Assembly (NCBI GenBank): GCA_021805725.1
Contig: JAJZEH010000003.1
Span: forward strand, 1-8,880
DNA length: 8,880 bases
Origin: Pseudomonadota bacterium
GTDB lineage: Bacteria > Pseudomonadota > Gammaproteobacteria > Burkholderiales > Ferrovaceae
Reading direction: 5' to 3'
Positions 1 through 8,334 of this stretch are shown here, piece by piece. Made by a program: the position numbers and the translations under genes. Within the stretch, counting starts at the first letter, position 1; every line of letters begins with the position of its first letter. The notes beneath the pieces are model-generated. The model saw only the letters and a list, made by a program, of their open reading frames with translations, searched no databases and was not told the origin of the DNA.

Positions 1-707
<707 letters not shown>

Positions 708-734
708 GTGACCTTTTGCCGCAACACTGTCGAG

Positions 735-1898
735 ATGCCGCCCATTCTACCGCACCCCCTGCAACCTGCACCGGAAGCCCTGGCCCATAGTGCGCGCCTG
801 CGCGACGACATCAACCGGGTGATCCGGCAGTCGGGGGGCTGGATCGACTTTTCGCGTTTCATGGCATTGGCCCTGTATGCCCCGGGGCTGGGGTATTACA
901 GCGCGGGTTCGGCCAAGCTGGGCAGCGGCGGCGACTTTGTCACTGCTCCGGAAATGACGCCGCTGTTTGGGCAAACCTGGGCCCGTGCGGTGTCCGCCAC
1001 CCTGGACGAGCTGCGCGAGCAGCGCCCCGAAGTGCTGGAGCTGGGTGCGGGAAGCGGGCGTCTCGCGCGCGATCTGTTGCTGGCCCTGGCGGAGCAGGGG
1101 ACGCTGCCAGAGCGCTATCTGATCCTGGAGGTCAGTGCCGACCTGCGCGCGCGTCAGGAAGCCCTGCTCGCCACATTGCCTGCCCCCCTGCGTGCGCGTG
1201 TCAGCTGGTGCGATGCCTGGCCCGAAACATTGGTGGGGGTGCTGGTTGCCAATGAAGTGCTCGATGCGCTGCCGGTGCATCGGGTGAGATGGCGCGGGGA
1301 AAGCTGGGCGGCAATGGGAGTGGCCCTGGCGGGCGAGGATTGGGTCTGGCAGGAACGCCCGTTGACTGATGCCCGACTTCTGGCCATGCTGCCCCCCACG
1401 GCAGGGTTGCCCGTGCCCTACGACACGGAAATCTGTCCGGATGCCGCAGCGTTGATGGCCAACCTTGCGCGCACCCTGCGGGCGGGCCGGGCATATTTCA
1501 TCGATTATGGTTTTCCGGCACGCGAGTACTACCACCCGCAACGCCATGAAGGGACGTTGATGTGCCACATCCGTCACCACGCGCATGGCGACCCCTTTGC
1601 CTACCCCGGGTTGCAGGACATCACGGCCCATGTGGACTTTACTGCCGTGGCACGCGCGGCCCTGAAGCACGGCCTCGCCCTCGAGGACTACGGCACCATG
1701 GCCCGCTGGCTCATCGATGCGGGCCTGCTGGAAGTGCTGGGCGCCATTCCCGTGACCGATGAAGCCCGTTATCTGCCTGCGGTCAGTGCCGTGCAGAAGC
1801 TGCTCAGTCCGGCAGAAATGGGGGAGCTGTTCAAGGTGCTGGTGCTGGGGAAGGGGCAGGGCTCGCCTGCCGCATGTGCCCTGTTGGGGCTGCCCTGA
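735..1898 (+). CDS. MidA/NDUFAF7-family class I SAM-dependent methyltransferase (COG1565)
   Basis: 387 residues from ATG 735. The family signature [13 protein letters not shown] is at 46-58, followed by [10 protein letters not shown] at 65-74. The SAM-binding glycine-rich loop [15 protein letters not shown] is at 101-115, the acidic end of strand two (LEVS) at 131-134, and [12 protein letters not shown] at 172-183. [12 protein letters not shown] at 255-266 and the [18 protein letters not shown] block at 271-288 are diagnostic. The mitochondrial homologue NDUFAF7 methylates an arginine of a respiratory complex I subunit; the bacterial substrate is unknown, so I do not assign one. The start is uncertain: GTG at 708 is in frame and would add nine residues, but the homology-like sequence ([11 protein letters not shown]) begins after 735 and neither start has a clear ribosome binding site. 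The gene converges on cca with 6 bases between stop codons and no obvious intrinsic terminator. No residue of the core motifs appears to be missing. Confidence 0.93.
   Translation: MPPILPHPLQPAPEALAHSARLRDDINRVIRQSGGWIDFSRFMALALYAPGLGYYSAGSAKLGSGGDFVTAPEMTPLFGQTWARAVSATLDELREQRPEVLELGAGSGRLARDLLLALAEQGTLPERYLILEVSADLRARQEALLATLPAPLRARVSWCDAWPETLVGVLVANEVLDALPVHRVRWRGESWAAMGVALAGEDWVWQERPLTDARLLAMLPPTAGLPVPYDTEICPDAAALMANLARTLRAGRAYFIDYGFPAREYYHPQRHEGTLMCHIRHHAHGDPFAYPGLQDITAHVDFTAVARAALKHGLALEDYGTMARWLIDAGLLEVLGAIPVTDEARYLPAVSAVQKLLSPAEMGELFKVLVLGKGQGSPAACALLGLP
744..749 (-). promoter_or_regulatory. candidate -10 element for ttcA inside the 5' end of the methyltransferase gene
   Basis: Read on the minus strand this is TAGAAT, one mismatch from the sigma-70 -10 consensus. 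It would start transcription near 737, about 30 bases before the ttcA ATG. I see no good -35 at 16-18 bases spacing, so the call rests on one hexamer and on the lack of any intergenic room for a promoter. Confidence 0.25.
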
Positions 1899-1904
1899 GG
1901 GGGC

Positions 1905-3044
1905 TTAACGGATTGCTGCGGCCACGGCCGCAAGGCGGGCCTGCCGGATGCGCTGCGGGATACGCTCTGGTGTCGCACGCGCTTCCTGCGCCAGTGCGCC
2001 TGCCGGTACTGAGAGGGCGGCCTGCAGGGCGCGGTTGAGGCGTTCCCACAGTGCCGGTTCATCCCCCTGCTCATGACAACAGGCATGGGCCGCCAGCATG
2101 GCCTCGAAGCGTTGCGGGCGGCGCAGGGCGTCAGTCTGTTCGATGAGATGCAGGAGGGATTCGGCGGATGCCGTGGCGCTGTTGCTGATGGCCTCGCGAT
2201 GTTCGCTGGTCATCCGTGCAAGATCGCGAATTTCCGAAGGAACCCGCAAACGCTCGCCCAGCTGTTGCAGTTGCTGGCGTCCGCCCTGCGCTGCTTGCTG
2301 CAACAGGGTCGCCGCCCAGGCAGCAAAACGGACAGGCAGGCCGTGACCGCGATACGCGGCGAGGTCCACGCTCGCCAGGGCGGCTGTCCCGTGCGCAGAC
2401 CAGAAGGGCATGACCTCCGGCAGGATGCGGGGCAGGGCATGGCATTGCTCCAGCACCCGAAACAATTCGGAGGGCGTGGATTCCGAGAGTCCGCGGGCCA
2501 GTTCCTGCCAGACCCGTTCGGGCACCAGGGCATCCGCTTCGCCCTGCGCCACCATGGACTGCATCAGCGCCCGGGTGTCGTCGGCTACGGCAAAATGGAA
2601 TGATTGCTTGAAGCGCGCGGCAAAACGGGCCACGCGCAGCATGCGTACCGGGTCTTCGGCAAAGGCGGGGCTGACATGACGCAGGCGGCGCTGGCGCAGG
2701 TCTTCCATGCCCCCGAAGGGGTCCACCAGGGCGCCATGGGCATCGCGCGCCATGGCATTGATGGTCAGGTCGCGCCGTTCCAGATCCTGCTCCAGCGTCA
2801 CCTCAGGACTGGCATGAATGGTAAAGCCCCGATAGCCCGGCCCGGTTTTGCGCTCGGTGCGCGCCAGTGCGTACTCTTCGTGCGTCCTGGGGTGCAGGAA
2901 CACCGGAAAGTCGCGTCCCACGGGCTTGAAGCCCTGCGCCACCATGTCTTCGGGCGTGGCTCCCACCACCACCCAGTCGCGATCCGTGACCGGAAGTCCC
3001 AACAGCTCATCGCGTACCGCGCCGCCCACGGCGTAGATCTTCAT
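1905..3044 (-). CDS. cca: CCA-adding tRNA nucleotidyltransferase, short form without an HD motif
   Basis: The enzyme adds or repairs the 3'-terminal CCA of tRNAs without a template, using CTP and ATP. 379 residues. The class II nucleotidyltransferase head is intact: [10 protein letters not shown] at 7-16; the metal-binding aspartates D21 and D23 in [16 protein letters not shown] at 89-99, which carries the nucleotide-selecting motif; and [16 protein letters not shown] at 130-145. Residues G8, R11, D21, D23, R91, R137 and R140 fall at the same numbers as the E. coli ligands. E. coli Cca (412 residues) has a C-terminal HD phosphohydrolase domain. Here the equivalent of VRFATLCHDLGK reads [13 protein letters not shown] near 238-250, so the His-Asp pair is missing. 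The protein therefore resembles the shorter bacterial Cca subtype: CCA addition is expected, but not the 2',3'-cyclic phosphodiesterase or phosphatase activities. Its ATG overlaps the slt stop in an ATGA, so translation is probably coupled to slt. Confidence 0.96.
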   Translation of the reverse strand: MKIYAVGGAVRDELLGLPVTDRDWVVVGATPEDMVAQGFKPVGRDFPVFLHPRTHEEYALARTERKTGPGYRGFTIHASPEVTLEQDLERRDLTINAMARDAHGALVDPFGGMEDLRQRRLRHVSPAFAEDPVRMLRVARFAARFKQSFHFAVADDTRALMQSMVAQGEADALVPERVWQELARGLSESTPSELFRVLEQCHALPRILPEVMPFWSAHGTAALASVDLAAYRGHGLPVRFAAWAATLLQQAAQGGRQQLQQLGERLRVPSEIRDLARMTSEHREAISNSATASAESLLHLIEQTDALRRPQRFEAMLAAHACCHEQGDEPALWERLNRALQAALSVPAGALAQEARATPERIPQRIRQARLAAVAAAIR

Positions 3045-4993
3045 GGCTGGGAGGCGGGGTCGGGTTCGGAGCTGCGCATGGGGGTCATGCCCTGGATGAT
3101 GCCCATGCGCTGATGCAGGGTGAGCGTGGGCTGGCCCAGCAGAAATGCATAGAGGGTGGTGTTGAACATGACGTGCTGGACGTAACCGCGGGTTTCGCTG
3201 AGCGGAATGGTTTCGATGAAGATGGCGGCGTCCTGGGGTTTGCCGGATACCCAGCGGAGTACCCGGTTGGGGCCGGCGTTGTAAGCCGCCGTGGCCAGGA
3301 TGGGATTGCCCAGCTGGTTGAGCAGGTGACGCAGGTAATGGGTGCCCAGTTGCAGGTTGACGTCCACCTGGGTGGTCATGGCGGCGCGGAACTTTTTGAG
3401 CGGCACGCGCTGCGCCACCCAGCGCGCCGTGGCGGGCATCAGCTGCATCAATCCCATGGCCCCGGTACGCGAGCGGGCTTCAGGAAAAAAATGGCTTTCC
3501 TGGCGCACCAGCCCGTAAATCCACGCAGGGTCCAGCTGGTAGTGTTCTGCCTGTTGGCGCAGCTGGGGTTCGAAGGGCATGGGATAGCGCAGCGTGAAGT
3601 CCTGCTGGTCACCGGCGCGTTCAATGCTGTAGATGGCGCGATCCACCCACTGCTCGCGCTGTGCCAGGGCCGCGGCTGCAAGGTGCTGGCGCGGGGTGAG
3701 CGTGCGGTTGGCCGCCGTCCACTCGTACTGCGATTCCGGGTTGAGCGCCAGGCGGTGCAAGCGCAGCGCCCGCTCGAATCGCCCCTGCAATGCAGCGATT
3801 TCATCCGCAGCCAGCGGTTCGGGTGATGCGGGTGGGGTAAAGCGTGCGCCCAGATCTTCGAGGGCCATCAGACCGTAATAATGGGATTCCTGGGAGAGTG
3901 GGGTGAGCAGGGCCCGGGCCTCGGCGGCGCGGCCCAGGGCACTGAGGGCGTGGGCTTTCCAGTAGCGCCATACTGCCCGGGAGGATTCGTTGCTGCCCAT
4001 GCTGTTGATGGTGGCCAGCAGTTCTTCCCAGTTTTCCTGGAGCAACGCCGCGCGCGCGCGCGCGGCACGCAGCGTGTCATCCATCAGCGACTCGGGCGCA
4101 TTGTGAAACCACAGCAGGGCATTGGGGTGATGCAGCATCGTGCTCTGCCAGGCAATCTGCAACCAGCCGTGGGCCTGGTCGCGGGCCGGAAACGAGGCTG
4201 CCATGGTGCTCCACGTATCGGCGGCCTGTTGGGGGTGGCGGGCCGCCAGCTGGCTCAGGGCAAACAGGATCAGTTCGCGCCGGGGCGTGCTGTCGTCATG
4301 GGGGTTCCAGCCTTCCAGCACCTGGGCAGGGCGGGTGTAGGCCAGCGTCAGGTCGTCTTCACCCAGGCCCTGGAACGGCGGAAGGAAACTGTTGATGTAG
4401 CGTGCCAGCGGCAGATTGCTGCTGCTTAACGCCTGGCGCAGCGCCGCCCAGATGTCCTCGCGTGAAATGACGTTCTGCAGGGCCAACTGGCGAAAAACGG
4501 GGTCGCAACTGTCGGGCAGGGTTTTGCGGCCAAACCATAGGGTGCGCCCTTCGCGCATGGCCGCCTGGTCCTGTTTGCGCAGGCGCAGTTGCAGCTGGTC
4601 GCAGGCCACTTCGGGGTCTTCCAGTGCCACCGGGGTGACCTGGGCTGCAAAGGTGTCCCAGTCCTGTGCGCGGCCCAGGGCCTTGAGCCAGCTGATGCGC
4701 AGGGGGTCTCCCAGGGGGCTGGCGGGATGGCGGTCAAAGAAGGCCAGCACGTCGCCGGCAGGAACCGGGGTGGGCTGGCTCAGGCGTGCATCGAGCAGCC
4801 AGTAGAGCGCATAATCGGCCAGTGGGTCTTTGGACAGTTGTTTGTTGTACTTTTCCAGCGCCACGACGTTGCGCATCTGCCAGGCATCGTGAGCTGCCAG
4901 CAGGATGTCGTCAGGGGATTGGGCTTCTGCACCAGAGAAGGCCAGCAGCAGGGTCGCCGCGATGAGCGCACGGGCAAGCGCTAGAAAGTGCAA
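3041..4993 (-). CDS. slt: soluble lytic murein transglycosylase (Slt70 family)
   Basis: A periplasmic enzyme that cleaves the MurNAc-GlcNAc bond of peptidoglycan to give 1,6-anhydroMurNAc ends. 650 residues. Residues 1-24 form a signal peptide (hydrophobic [13 protein letters not shown], likely cut after AEA). Residues of about 25-470 are the long alpha-helical superhelical region (U and L domains of Slt70), rich in Ala, Leu and Trp. The catalytic SLT domain runs from about 485 to 620: [14 protein letters not shown] at 495-508 with the catalytic glutamate E499; [13 protein letters not shown] at 511-523; and [15 protein letters not shown] at 567-581, followed by [13 protein letters not shown]. 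The start is TTG: a GGAG ribosome binding site lies 8 bases upstream and the signal peptide begins at once, with no in-frame ATG close by. The stop overlaps the cca ATG. The domain order is complete, with nothing truncated. Confidence 0.95.
   Translation of the reverse strand: MHFLALARALIAATLLLAFSGAEAQSPDDILLAAHDAWQMRNVVALEKYNKQLSKDPLADYALYWLLDARLSQPTPVPAGDVLAFFDRHPASPLGDPLRISWLKALGRAQDWDTFAAQVTPVALEDPEVACDQLQLRLRKQDQAAMREGRTLWFGRKTLPDSCDPVFRQLALQNVISREDIWAALRQALSSSNLPLARYINSFLPPFQGLGEDDLTLAYTRPAQVLEGWNPHDDSTPRRELILFALSQLAARHPQQAADTWSTMAASFPARDQAHGWLQIAWQSTMLHHPNALLWFHNAPESLMDDTLRAARARAALLQENWEELLATINSMGSNESSRAVWRYWKAHALSALGRAAEARALLTPLSQESHYYGLMALEDLGARFTPPASPEPLAADEIAALQGRFERALRLHRLALNPESQYEWTAANRTLTPRQHLAAAALAQREQWVDRAIYSIERAGDQQDFTLRYPMPFEPQLRQQAEHYQLDPAWIYGLVRQESHFFPEARSRTGAMGLMQLMPATARWVAQRVPLKKFRAAMTTQVDVNLQLGTHYLRHLLNQLGNPILATAAYNAGPNRVLRWVSGKPQDAAIFIETIPLSETRGYVQHVMFNTTLYAFLLGQPTLTLHQRMGIIQGMTPMRSSEPDPASQP
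4049..4064. repeat. (CG)8 alternating dinucleotide tract inside slt
   Basis: Eight uninterrupted CG dinucleotides within the part of slt that codes for an Ala/Arg-rich stretch (around residues 310-316). Alternating CG can adopt Z-DNA and is prone to slippage. It keeps the reading frame open here and looks like codon use in a GC-rich gene, not a regulatory switch. Confidence 0.8.
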
Positions 4994-5001
4994 CGAGTCG
5001 T

Positions 5002-5005
5002 CTCC
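5002..5005 (-). promoter_or_regulatory. ribosome binding site that decides the TTG start of slt
   Basis: On the minus strand this is GGAG, 8 bases before TTG at 4993-4991. No in-frame ATG or GTG near the signal peptide has comparable support, so this site fixes the start. Confidence 0.65.
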
Positions 5006-5027
5006 GCATCAAGGAAGGGGTGAGGCG

Positions 5028-5033
5028 ATTATA
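5028..5033 (-). promoter_or_regulatory. candidate -10 element of the slt-cca promoter
   Basis: On the minus strand this is a perfect TATAAT, 34 bases before the slt start codon. It would give a transcript start near 5021 and a leader of roughly 28 bases containing the GGAG site. The -35 region at 16-18 bases spacing is poor (TACGCC or similar), so strength or activator dependence cannot be judged. Confidence 0.45.
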
Positions 5034-5054
5034 GGTCCAAAAAGGCAATCGGCG

Positions 5055-5060
5055 TATCAT
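5055..5060 (+). promoter_or_regulatory. weak candidate -10 element for the DUF2889 gene
   Basis: TATCAT, two mismatches from the -10 consensus, 52 bases before the ATG at 5113. No recognisable -35 lies at the right spacing. It sits in the 119-base slt/DUF2889 intergenic region, where a divergent promoter is expected, and that is the main support. Confidence 0.2.
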
Positions 5061-5112
5061 CCTCGTTTTGTACCTGATGAGGTTGCCCCCTTTCTTCATG
5101 GAGACAGACACC

Positions 5113-5652
5113 ATGGCGTTTTCCAACCCCACCGTCCCCCGCAGGCTGCTGCACCGACGCAACATTTCCGTCGAGGGCTATCAGCGCGAGGACGGCCTTT
5201 TCGACATCGAAGGACACCTGGTGGACGTCAAGGGCTACGAGTTCCATGTGTCGGGCGGCAGCAAGCCTGCGGGAGAGCCGATTCACGACATGTGGCTGCG
5301 CATCACCATCGATGACAGCATGGTGATTCGCGAAGCGGAGGCCCGCACGGTGGCGCGCCCCTACCCCGGAACCTGCGAAAGCATTACGCCCCACTATCGC
5401 CATCTCGAGGGGCTGCGCATTGCCCCAGGTTTCACCAAGGCGGTCAAGGAACGCTTCGCCGGGGTGCGCGGCTGCACCCACCTCACCGAAATGATCGGGA
5501 CACTGGCCACCGTGGCCTTTCAGACCCGCTACGGCTCGGCCGAGTCGGGCAGCGATCAGAAACCCCCGCACCTGGATGGCTGCCACGCGCTCGATACCCA
5601 CGGGCCCGTGGTAGCCAAATTCTATCCCAAATGGTTTTCTCAAAAATCATAA
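5113..5652 (+). CDS. DUF2889 domain protein of unknown function
   Basis: 179 residues, matching the DUF2889 family as I remember it; its biochemical function is not known. Recognisable blocks are RRLLHRRNISVEGYQREDGL at 10-29; DIEGHLVDVKGY at 31-42; EPIHDMWLRITIDDSMVI at 55-72; the most distinctive motif, RGCTHLTEMIG, at 119-129; AFQTRY at 135-140; and LDGCHALDTHGPVVAKFYP at 154-172. Conserved His, Asp and Cys in HDMW, GCTHL and DGCHAL could make a metal or catalytic site, but that is inference. There is no signal peptide or membrane segment, so it is probably cytoplasmic. ATG 5113 is chosen because GGAGA lies 8 bases upstream; an in-frame ATG at 5098 overlaps that site and one at 5068 would add 15 unconserved-looking residues. 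It is divergent from slt and precedes sucC by 120 bases on the same strand, with no clear terminator between them, so read-through into sucCD is possible. Confidence 0.85.
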   Translation: MAFSNPTVPRRLLHRRNISVEGYQREDGLFDIEGHLVDVKGYEFHVSGGSKPAGEPIHDMWLRITIDDSMVIREAEARTVARPYPGTCESITPHYRHLEGLRIAPGFTKAVKERFAGVRGCTHLTEMIGTLATVAFQTRYGSAESGSDQKPPHLDGCHALDTHGPVVAKFYPKWFSQKS

Positions 5653-5674
5653 TGTTCTCTTGATGAATTTTGGG

Positions 5675-5680
5675 TAGAAT
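5675..5680 (+). promoter_or_regulatory. weak candidate -10 element for sucCD
   Basis: TAGAAT, one mismatch from the -10 consensus, preceded by TTTTGGG. A TTGATG at 5660-5665 resembles a -35 but is only 9 bases away, which is too close to pair with it. If used, transcription would begin near 5687 and the repeats at 5698-5748 would lie in the sucC leader RNA. Confidence 0.3.
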
Positions 5681-5697
5681 CGGGGCTCCATTCCATG

Positions 5698-5725
5698 GGC
5701 TATCGGCTATCTGTAATTGGCTATG
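5698..5725 (+). repeat. GGCTAT motif repeated three times in 7-base phase upstream of sucC
   Basis: GGCTATC occurs at 5698-5704 and 5705-5711 in direct tandem. GGCTATG follows at 5719-5725, exactly two 7-base units after the second copy, with TGTAATT between. No gene covers this stretch. The function is unknown; a protein-binding site or leader-RNA element is possible. Confidence 0.6.
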
Positions 5726-5752
5726 GATACCATTCACATGGATACCATCAAC
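5723..5752 (+). repeat. 15-base near-perfect direct repeat upstream of sucC
   Basis: ATGGATACCATTCAC at 5723-5737 is followed immediately by ATGGATACCATCAAC at 5738-5752. The two share the first 12 bases apart from what follows the 11-base core ATGGATACCAT, differing only at 2 of 15 positions. Each core is itself an interrupted palindrome (ATGG-ATA-CCAT). The second copy ends 20 bases before the sucC ATG. Confidence 0.75.
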
Positions 5753-5761
5753 ATTGATTAA
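5723..5761 (+). CDS. possible 12-residue leader peptide before sucC (speculative)
   Basis: An ATG-to-TAA frame whose two 15-base repeats read as two five-residue units, giving [12 protein letters not shown]. An in-frame TAA at 5714-5716 closes the frame upstream. Its stop codon abuts the AAAGG ribosome binding site of sucC and ends 11 bases before that ATG, the geometry of a translationally coupled leader. Against it: no convincing ribosome binding site precedes 5723, and such short frames arise by chance. It has no run of a single amino acid, so a classic attenuator is not indicated. Confidence 0.15.
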   Translation: MDTIHMDTINID

Positions 5762-5772
5762 AAGGCCAAGCA

Positions 5773-6936
5773 ATGAAGATCCATGAGTATCAAGCAAAGG
5801 AGATTCTGCGGAAGTTCGGTGTCACCACGCCGCGCGGCATTCCGTGTTTCTCTGTGGAGGAGGCGGTGGCGGCAGGAAAGACCCTGGGAGGTCATGTCGC
5901 CGTGGTTAAGGCACAGATTCATGCCGGTGGACGGGGTAAGGGCGGCGGCGTGAAAGTCGCCAAATCTCCCGCCGAGCTCGAGACCTATGCAAAACAGATT
6001 TTCGGGATGCAGCTGGTCACGCACCAGACGGGGCCTGCAGGGCAGAAAGTTCGCCGACTCCTGATTGAGGAGGGTGCCGACATCAAGAAGGAACTCTACG
6101 TGGGCATGGTGGTGGACCGCGGTACCCAGCGCGTCGCCCTGATGGCCAGTTCGGAAGGTGGCATGGACATTGAAGAAGTGGCCGCCCACACCCCGGAAAA
6201 GATTCACACGATTTTCATCGACCCCACCAAGGGTCTGCTGGATGCCGAGGCGGATGATGTGGCGCTGAAGATTGGCGTGCCGCAGGCGCTGGTTCCCCAG
6301 GCGCGCACCTTGTTGCAGGGTCTGTATCGCGCCTTTGACGAAACCGATGCCAGCCTCGCCGAAATCAATCCCATGGTCGTAACGGGGGATGGGCGCGTGG
6401 TAGCCCTGGACGCCAAGATGAACTTCGATTCGAACGCGCTCTACCGCCATCCTGAAATCACGGCGTTGCGCGATCTGGACGAAGAAGACCCCAACGAGAT
6501 CGAGGCTTCCAAGTACGACCTGTCCTACATCTCGCTTGATGGCAACATCGGCTGCCTCGTCAACGGCGCCGGCCTGGCCATGGCCACCATGGACATCGTC
6601 AAGCTCTACGGCGGCAGCCCCGCCAACTTCCTCGATGTGGGCGGTGGTGCCACCACCGAGAAAGTGACGGAAGCGTTCAAGCTGATGCTCAAAAACCCCG
6701 GTCTCAAGGCCATTCTGGTGAACATCTTCGGCGGCATCATGAAGTGTGACGTGATTGCGGCGGGTGTGGTTGCGGCGGCTCACGAAGTCAAGCTGGCAGT
6801 GCCCCTGGTGGTTCGTCTGGAAGGAACCAACGTGGAACTGGGCAAAAAAATTCTGGCGGAGTCGGGGCTTCCCATCATCTCCGCCGTCAACATGGCTGAC
6901 GCCGCCGCCAAGGTGGTGGAAGCGGCGCGGGGGTGA
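5773..6936 (+). CDS. sucC: succinyl-CoA synthetase (ADP-forming) beta subunit
   Basis: The beta subunit of the TCA-cycle enzyme that interconverts succinyl-CoA + ADP + Pi with succinate + CoA + ATP; it binds nucleotide and succinate and pairs with SucD. 387 residues, essentially the usual length (388 in E. coli). The N-terminal ATP-grasp domain starts with the canonical [12 protein letters not shown]. It carries K46 and the GRGKGGG loop at 53-59. Metal-binding N199 (in AEINP) and D213 (in ALDAKMNFD) fall at the E. coli positions. The C-terminal CoA-ligase domain has [18 protein letters not shown] from N264, then NFLDVGGGA and [18 protein letters not shown] lies 7 bases upstream of the ATG. 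The stop is separated from the sucD ATG by one base, so the two are co-translated. sucAB and lpd are not in this window. Confidence 0.98.
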   Translation: MKIHEYQAKEILRKFGVTTPRGIPCFSVEEAVAAGKTLGGHVAVVKAQIHAGGRGKGGGVKVAKSPAELETYAKQIFGMQLVTHQTGPAGQKVRRLLIEEGADIKKELYVGMVVDRGTQRVALMASSEGGMDIEEVAAHTPEKIHTIFIDPTKGLLDAEADDVALKIGVPQALVPQARTLLQGLYRAFDETDASLAEINPMVVTGDGRVVALDAKMNFDSNALYRHPEITALRDLDEEDPNEIEASKYDLSYISLDGNIGCLVNGAGLAMATMDIVKLYGGSPANFLDVGGGATTEKVTEAFKLMLKNPGLKAILVNIFGGIMKCDVIAAGVVAAAHEVKLAVPLVVRLEGTNVELGKKILAESGLPIISAVNMADAAAKVVEAARG

Positions 6937-6937
6937 T

Positions 6938-7813
6938 ATGTCAATTCTGATCAACAAAAATACCAAGGTCATCACCCAGGGCATTACGGGCAAGACCGGC
7001 ATGTTCCACACCAAGATGTGCAAGGAATATGCATTCGGAGCGCAATGTTTCGTGGCGGGCGTCACGCCCAAGAAAGGCGGCCAGAACTACGAAGGCATCC
7101 CCATTTATGACAGCGTCAAGGAGGCCCGTGCACAGACTGGCGCCACGGTGTCGGTCATCTACGTGCCGCCACCCTTTGCCGCAGCTGCCATCGATGAGGC
7201 CGTCGAAGCAGGCATCGATCTTGTCATCTGCATCACTGAAGGCATTCCGGTGCGTGACATGATCCGCACGCGTTACAAGATGCAGGGCAGCAAGACGCAA
7301 TTGATCGGGCCCAACTGTCCGGGTCTCATTACCCCGGACGAAATCAAGATCGGCATCATGCCTGGGCACATCCACAAAAAGGGCCCCATTGGCGTGGTTT
7401 CCCGTTCCGGCACCCTGACCTACGAAGCCGTAGGCCAGTTGCGTGAACTGGGTCTTGGTCAGTCCAGCTGCGTCGGTATTGGCGGCGATCCCGTCAACGG
7501 CATGAAACACATTGACGTCATGCGCCTGTTCAACGACGATCCCGAAACCGAAGCAGTCATCATGGTGGGCGAGATCGGCGGGGGTGATGAAGAAATTTGC
7601 GCCCGCTGGATCAAGGACAACATGAAGAAACCGGTCATCGGCTTCATCGCCGGGGTTACTGCCCCTCCTGGAAAACGCATGGGCCACGCAGGCGCCATCA
7701 TTTCCGGCGGCAAGGGCACGGCTCAGGAAAAGCTGGCGGTCATGGAAGAATGCGGCATCAAGGTCACCAGGAATCCGGCCGAGATGGGCAAGACGCTCAA
7801 GTCCGTACTGTAA
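6938..7813 (+). CDS. sucD: succinyl-CoA synthetase alpha subunit
   Basis: The alpha subunit binds CoA and carries the histidine that is phosphorylated during catalysis. 291 residues, close to the E. coli length of 289. The N-terminal Rossmann CoA-binding domain has [11 protein letters not shown] at 11-21 and a GVTPKKGG loop at 41-48. YVPPPFAA at 75-82, CITEGIP at 98-104 and IGPNCPGLI at 123-131 follow. The active-site His is H250 in [18 protein letters not shown], and GEIGGGDEE is at 211-219. ATG 6938 is chosen because it gives the family's standard N-terminus ([12 protein letters not shown]) and follows the sucC stop by one base, with the purine-rich GGGGGTG end of sucC as ribosome binding site. 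The frame stays open upstream into sucC, but that part is not SucD-like. Confidence 0.98.
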   Translation: MSILINKNTKVITQGITGKTGMFHTKMCKEYAFGAQCFVAGVTPKKGGQNYEGIPIYDSVKEARAQTGATVSVIYVPPPFAAAAIDEAVEAGIDLVICITEGIPVRDMIRTRYKMQGSKTQLIGPNCPGLITPDEIKIGIMPGHIHKKGPIGVVSRSGTLTYEAVGQLRELGLGQSSCVGIGGDPVNGMKHIDVMRLFNDDPETEAVIMVGEIGGGDEEICARWIKDNMKKPVIGFIAGVTAPPGKRMGHAGAIISGGKGTAQEKLAVMEECGIKVTRNPAEMGKTLKSVL

Positions 7814-7817
7814 AAAC

Positions 7818-7837
7818 GGGGGGGTGTTTGTGCCCCC
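7818..7837 (+). other. G-run/C-run hairpin just after sucD
   Basis: A run of seven G at 7818-7824 can pair with CCCCC at 7833-7837 across a loop of about 8 bases, starting 5 bases after the sucD stop. It is not followed by a T tract. It may protect the 3' end of the transcript or help the strong terminator that follows. Confidence 0.4.
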
Positions 7838-7845
7838 TGTTGATC

Positions 7846-7873
7846 AAAAAGCGCCCTGCGGGGCGCTTTTTTT
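7846..7873. terminator. bidirectional intrinsic terminator shared by sucCD and fur
   Basis: GCGCCC at 7851-7856 pairs with GGGCGC at 7861-7866 around a TGCG loop. The flanking AAAAA and TTTTTTT extend the stem and give a T tract on both strands: seven T for sucCD, five T for fur. It fills the gap between the two convergent genes, and the fur stop codon touches its edge. Confidence 0.9.
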
Positions 7874-8298
7874 CAGGGTTTTCGGGGGCATTTTTCCCGC
7901 AGGCAGTCGGCGTAAAGTTGCAGCGAATGGTCGTGGATGGAAAACCCGCGTTCCTTCGCCACCTTGGCCTGACGCCTTTCGATTTCAGCATCGTAGAACT
8001 CTTCCACGTGGCCGCACTGGAGGCACACCAGATGATCGTGGTGCTCGCCGTGATTGAGCTCGAAAACCGCCTTGCCGCTTTCAAAATGGTGGCGCACCAA
8101 GAGGCCCGCCTGTTCAAACTGGGTCAGAACCCGATACACCGTGGCCAGACCGATCTCCATGCCTTCCTGCTGCAGGCGCCGGTATACCTCTTCAGCGCTC
8201 ATGTGCCGGGTGTCAGAGTTTTCGAACAGGCCCAGAACTTTCAAGCGCGGCAGGGTGGCCTTGAGGCCGATGTCCTTGAGATCTTGCGGAGCGCTCAT
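7873..8298 (-). CDS. fur: ferric uptake regulator Fur
   Basis: A cytoplasmic Fe(II)-responsive dimeric repressor of iron uptake and related genes. 141 residues from ATG at 8298-8296, a normal length. The N-terminal winged helix covers about 1-82, with [14 protein letters not shown] at 12-25 and the recognition-helix region [17 protein letters not shown] at 50-66. The C-terminal metal-binding and dimerisation domain has H32, E80, H86, H87, D88, H89, E107 and H124, corresponding one for one (shifted by one) to the metal ligands of E. coli Fur. The structural zinc cysteines are C92/C95 (VCLQCG) and C132/C137 (DCLREKC). The frame is open upstream to 8451, but this ATG gives the standard N-terminus. 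No Shine-Dalgarno sequence is evident before it. It is divergent from bamE and converges on sucD. Autoregulation is common in the family, but I see no clear Fur box here. Confidence 0.97.
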   Translation of the reverse strand: MSAPQDLKDIGLKATLPRLKVLGLFENSDTRHMSAEEVYRRLQQEGMEIGLATVYRVLTQFEQAGLLVRHHFESGKAVFELNHGEHHDHLVCLQCGHVEEFYDAEIERRQAKVAKERGFSIHDHSLQLYADCLREKCPRKP

Positions 8299-8326
8299 GG
8301 GGGCTAATGGTGGGTGAAGATGGGTT

Positions 8327-8334
8327 ATTATAAG
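8327..8334. promoter_or_regulatory. overlapping candidate -10 elements of the fur and bamE promoters
   Basis: The palindromic core TTATAA at 8328-8333 gives TATAAT on the minus strand (8332-8327, a perfect -10 for fur, 28 bases before its ATG) and TATAAG on the plus strand (8329-8334, one mismatch, 26 bases before the bamE ATG). Neither has a strong -35. If both work, RNA polymerase could occupy only one at a time. Overlapping fur/omlA (bamE) promoters are known in Pseudomonas aeruginosa. Confidence 0.4.

Noticed and set aside
747..1670. A 307-codon open frame on the minus strand opposite the methyltransferase gene
   Set aside because: It is the shadow of a gene with clear MidA motifs; its own translation has no recognisable domain.
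1917..1932. Perfect inverted repeat TGCGGCC-AC-GGCCGCA near the convergent methyltransferase/cca ends, considered as a terminator
   Set aside because: It lies inside the cca coding end, its loop is only 2 bases, and no T tract follows on either strand. Rho-dependent ends or read-through are more likely.
4049..4064. (CG)8 tract as a phase-variation switch in slt
   Set aside because: Slippage would shift by 2 bases and break an otherwise intact gene, but nothing nearby suggests a contingency locus and the residues encoded (Ala/Arg) fit the helical region.
5653..5772. A riboswitch before sucC
   Set aside because: The short repeats do not form the multi-helix core of any riboswitch class I know, and the possible stems are only about 4 bases.
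5758..7071. A 437-codon open frame on the minus strand across sucC
   Set aside because: It lies wholly opposite sucC and the start of sucD, both with complete family motifs, and its translation is His/Gly/Arg-rich without domain features. Long antisense frames are expected in GC-rich genes.
6941..7687. A 248-codon open frame on the minus strand opposite sucD
   Set aside because: Same reasoning: composition-driven and unrelated to any family I recognise, while sucD on the other strand is certain.
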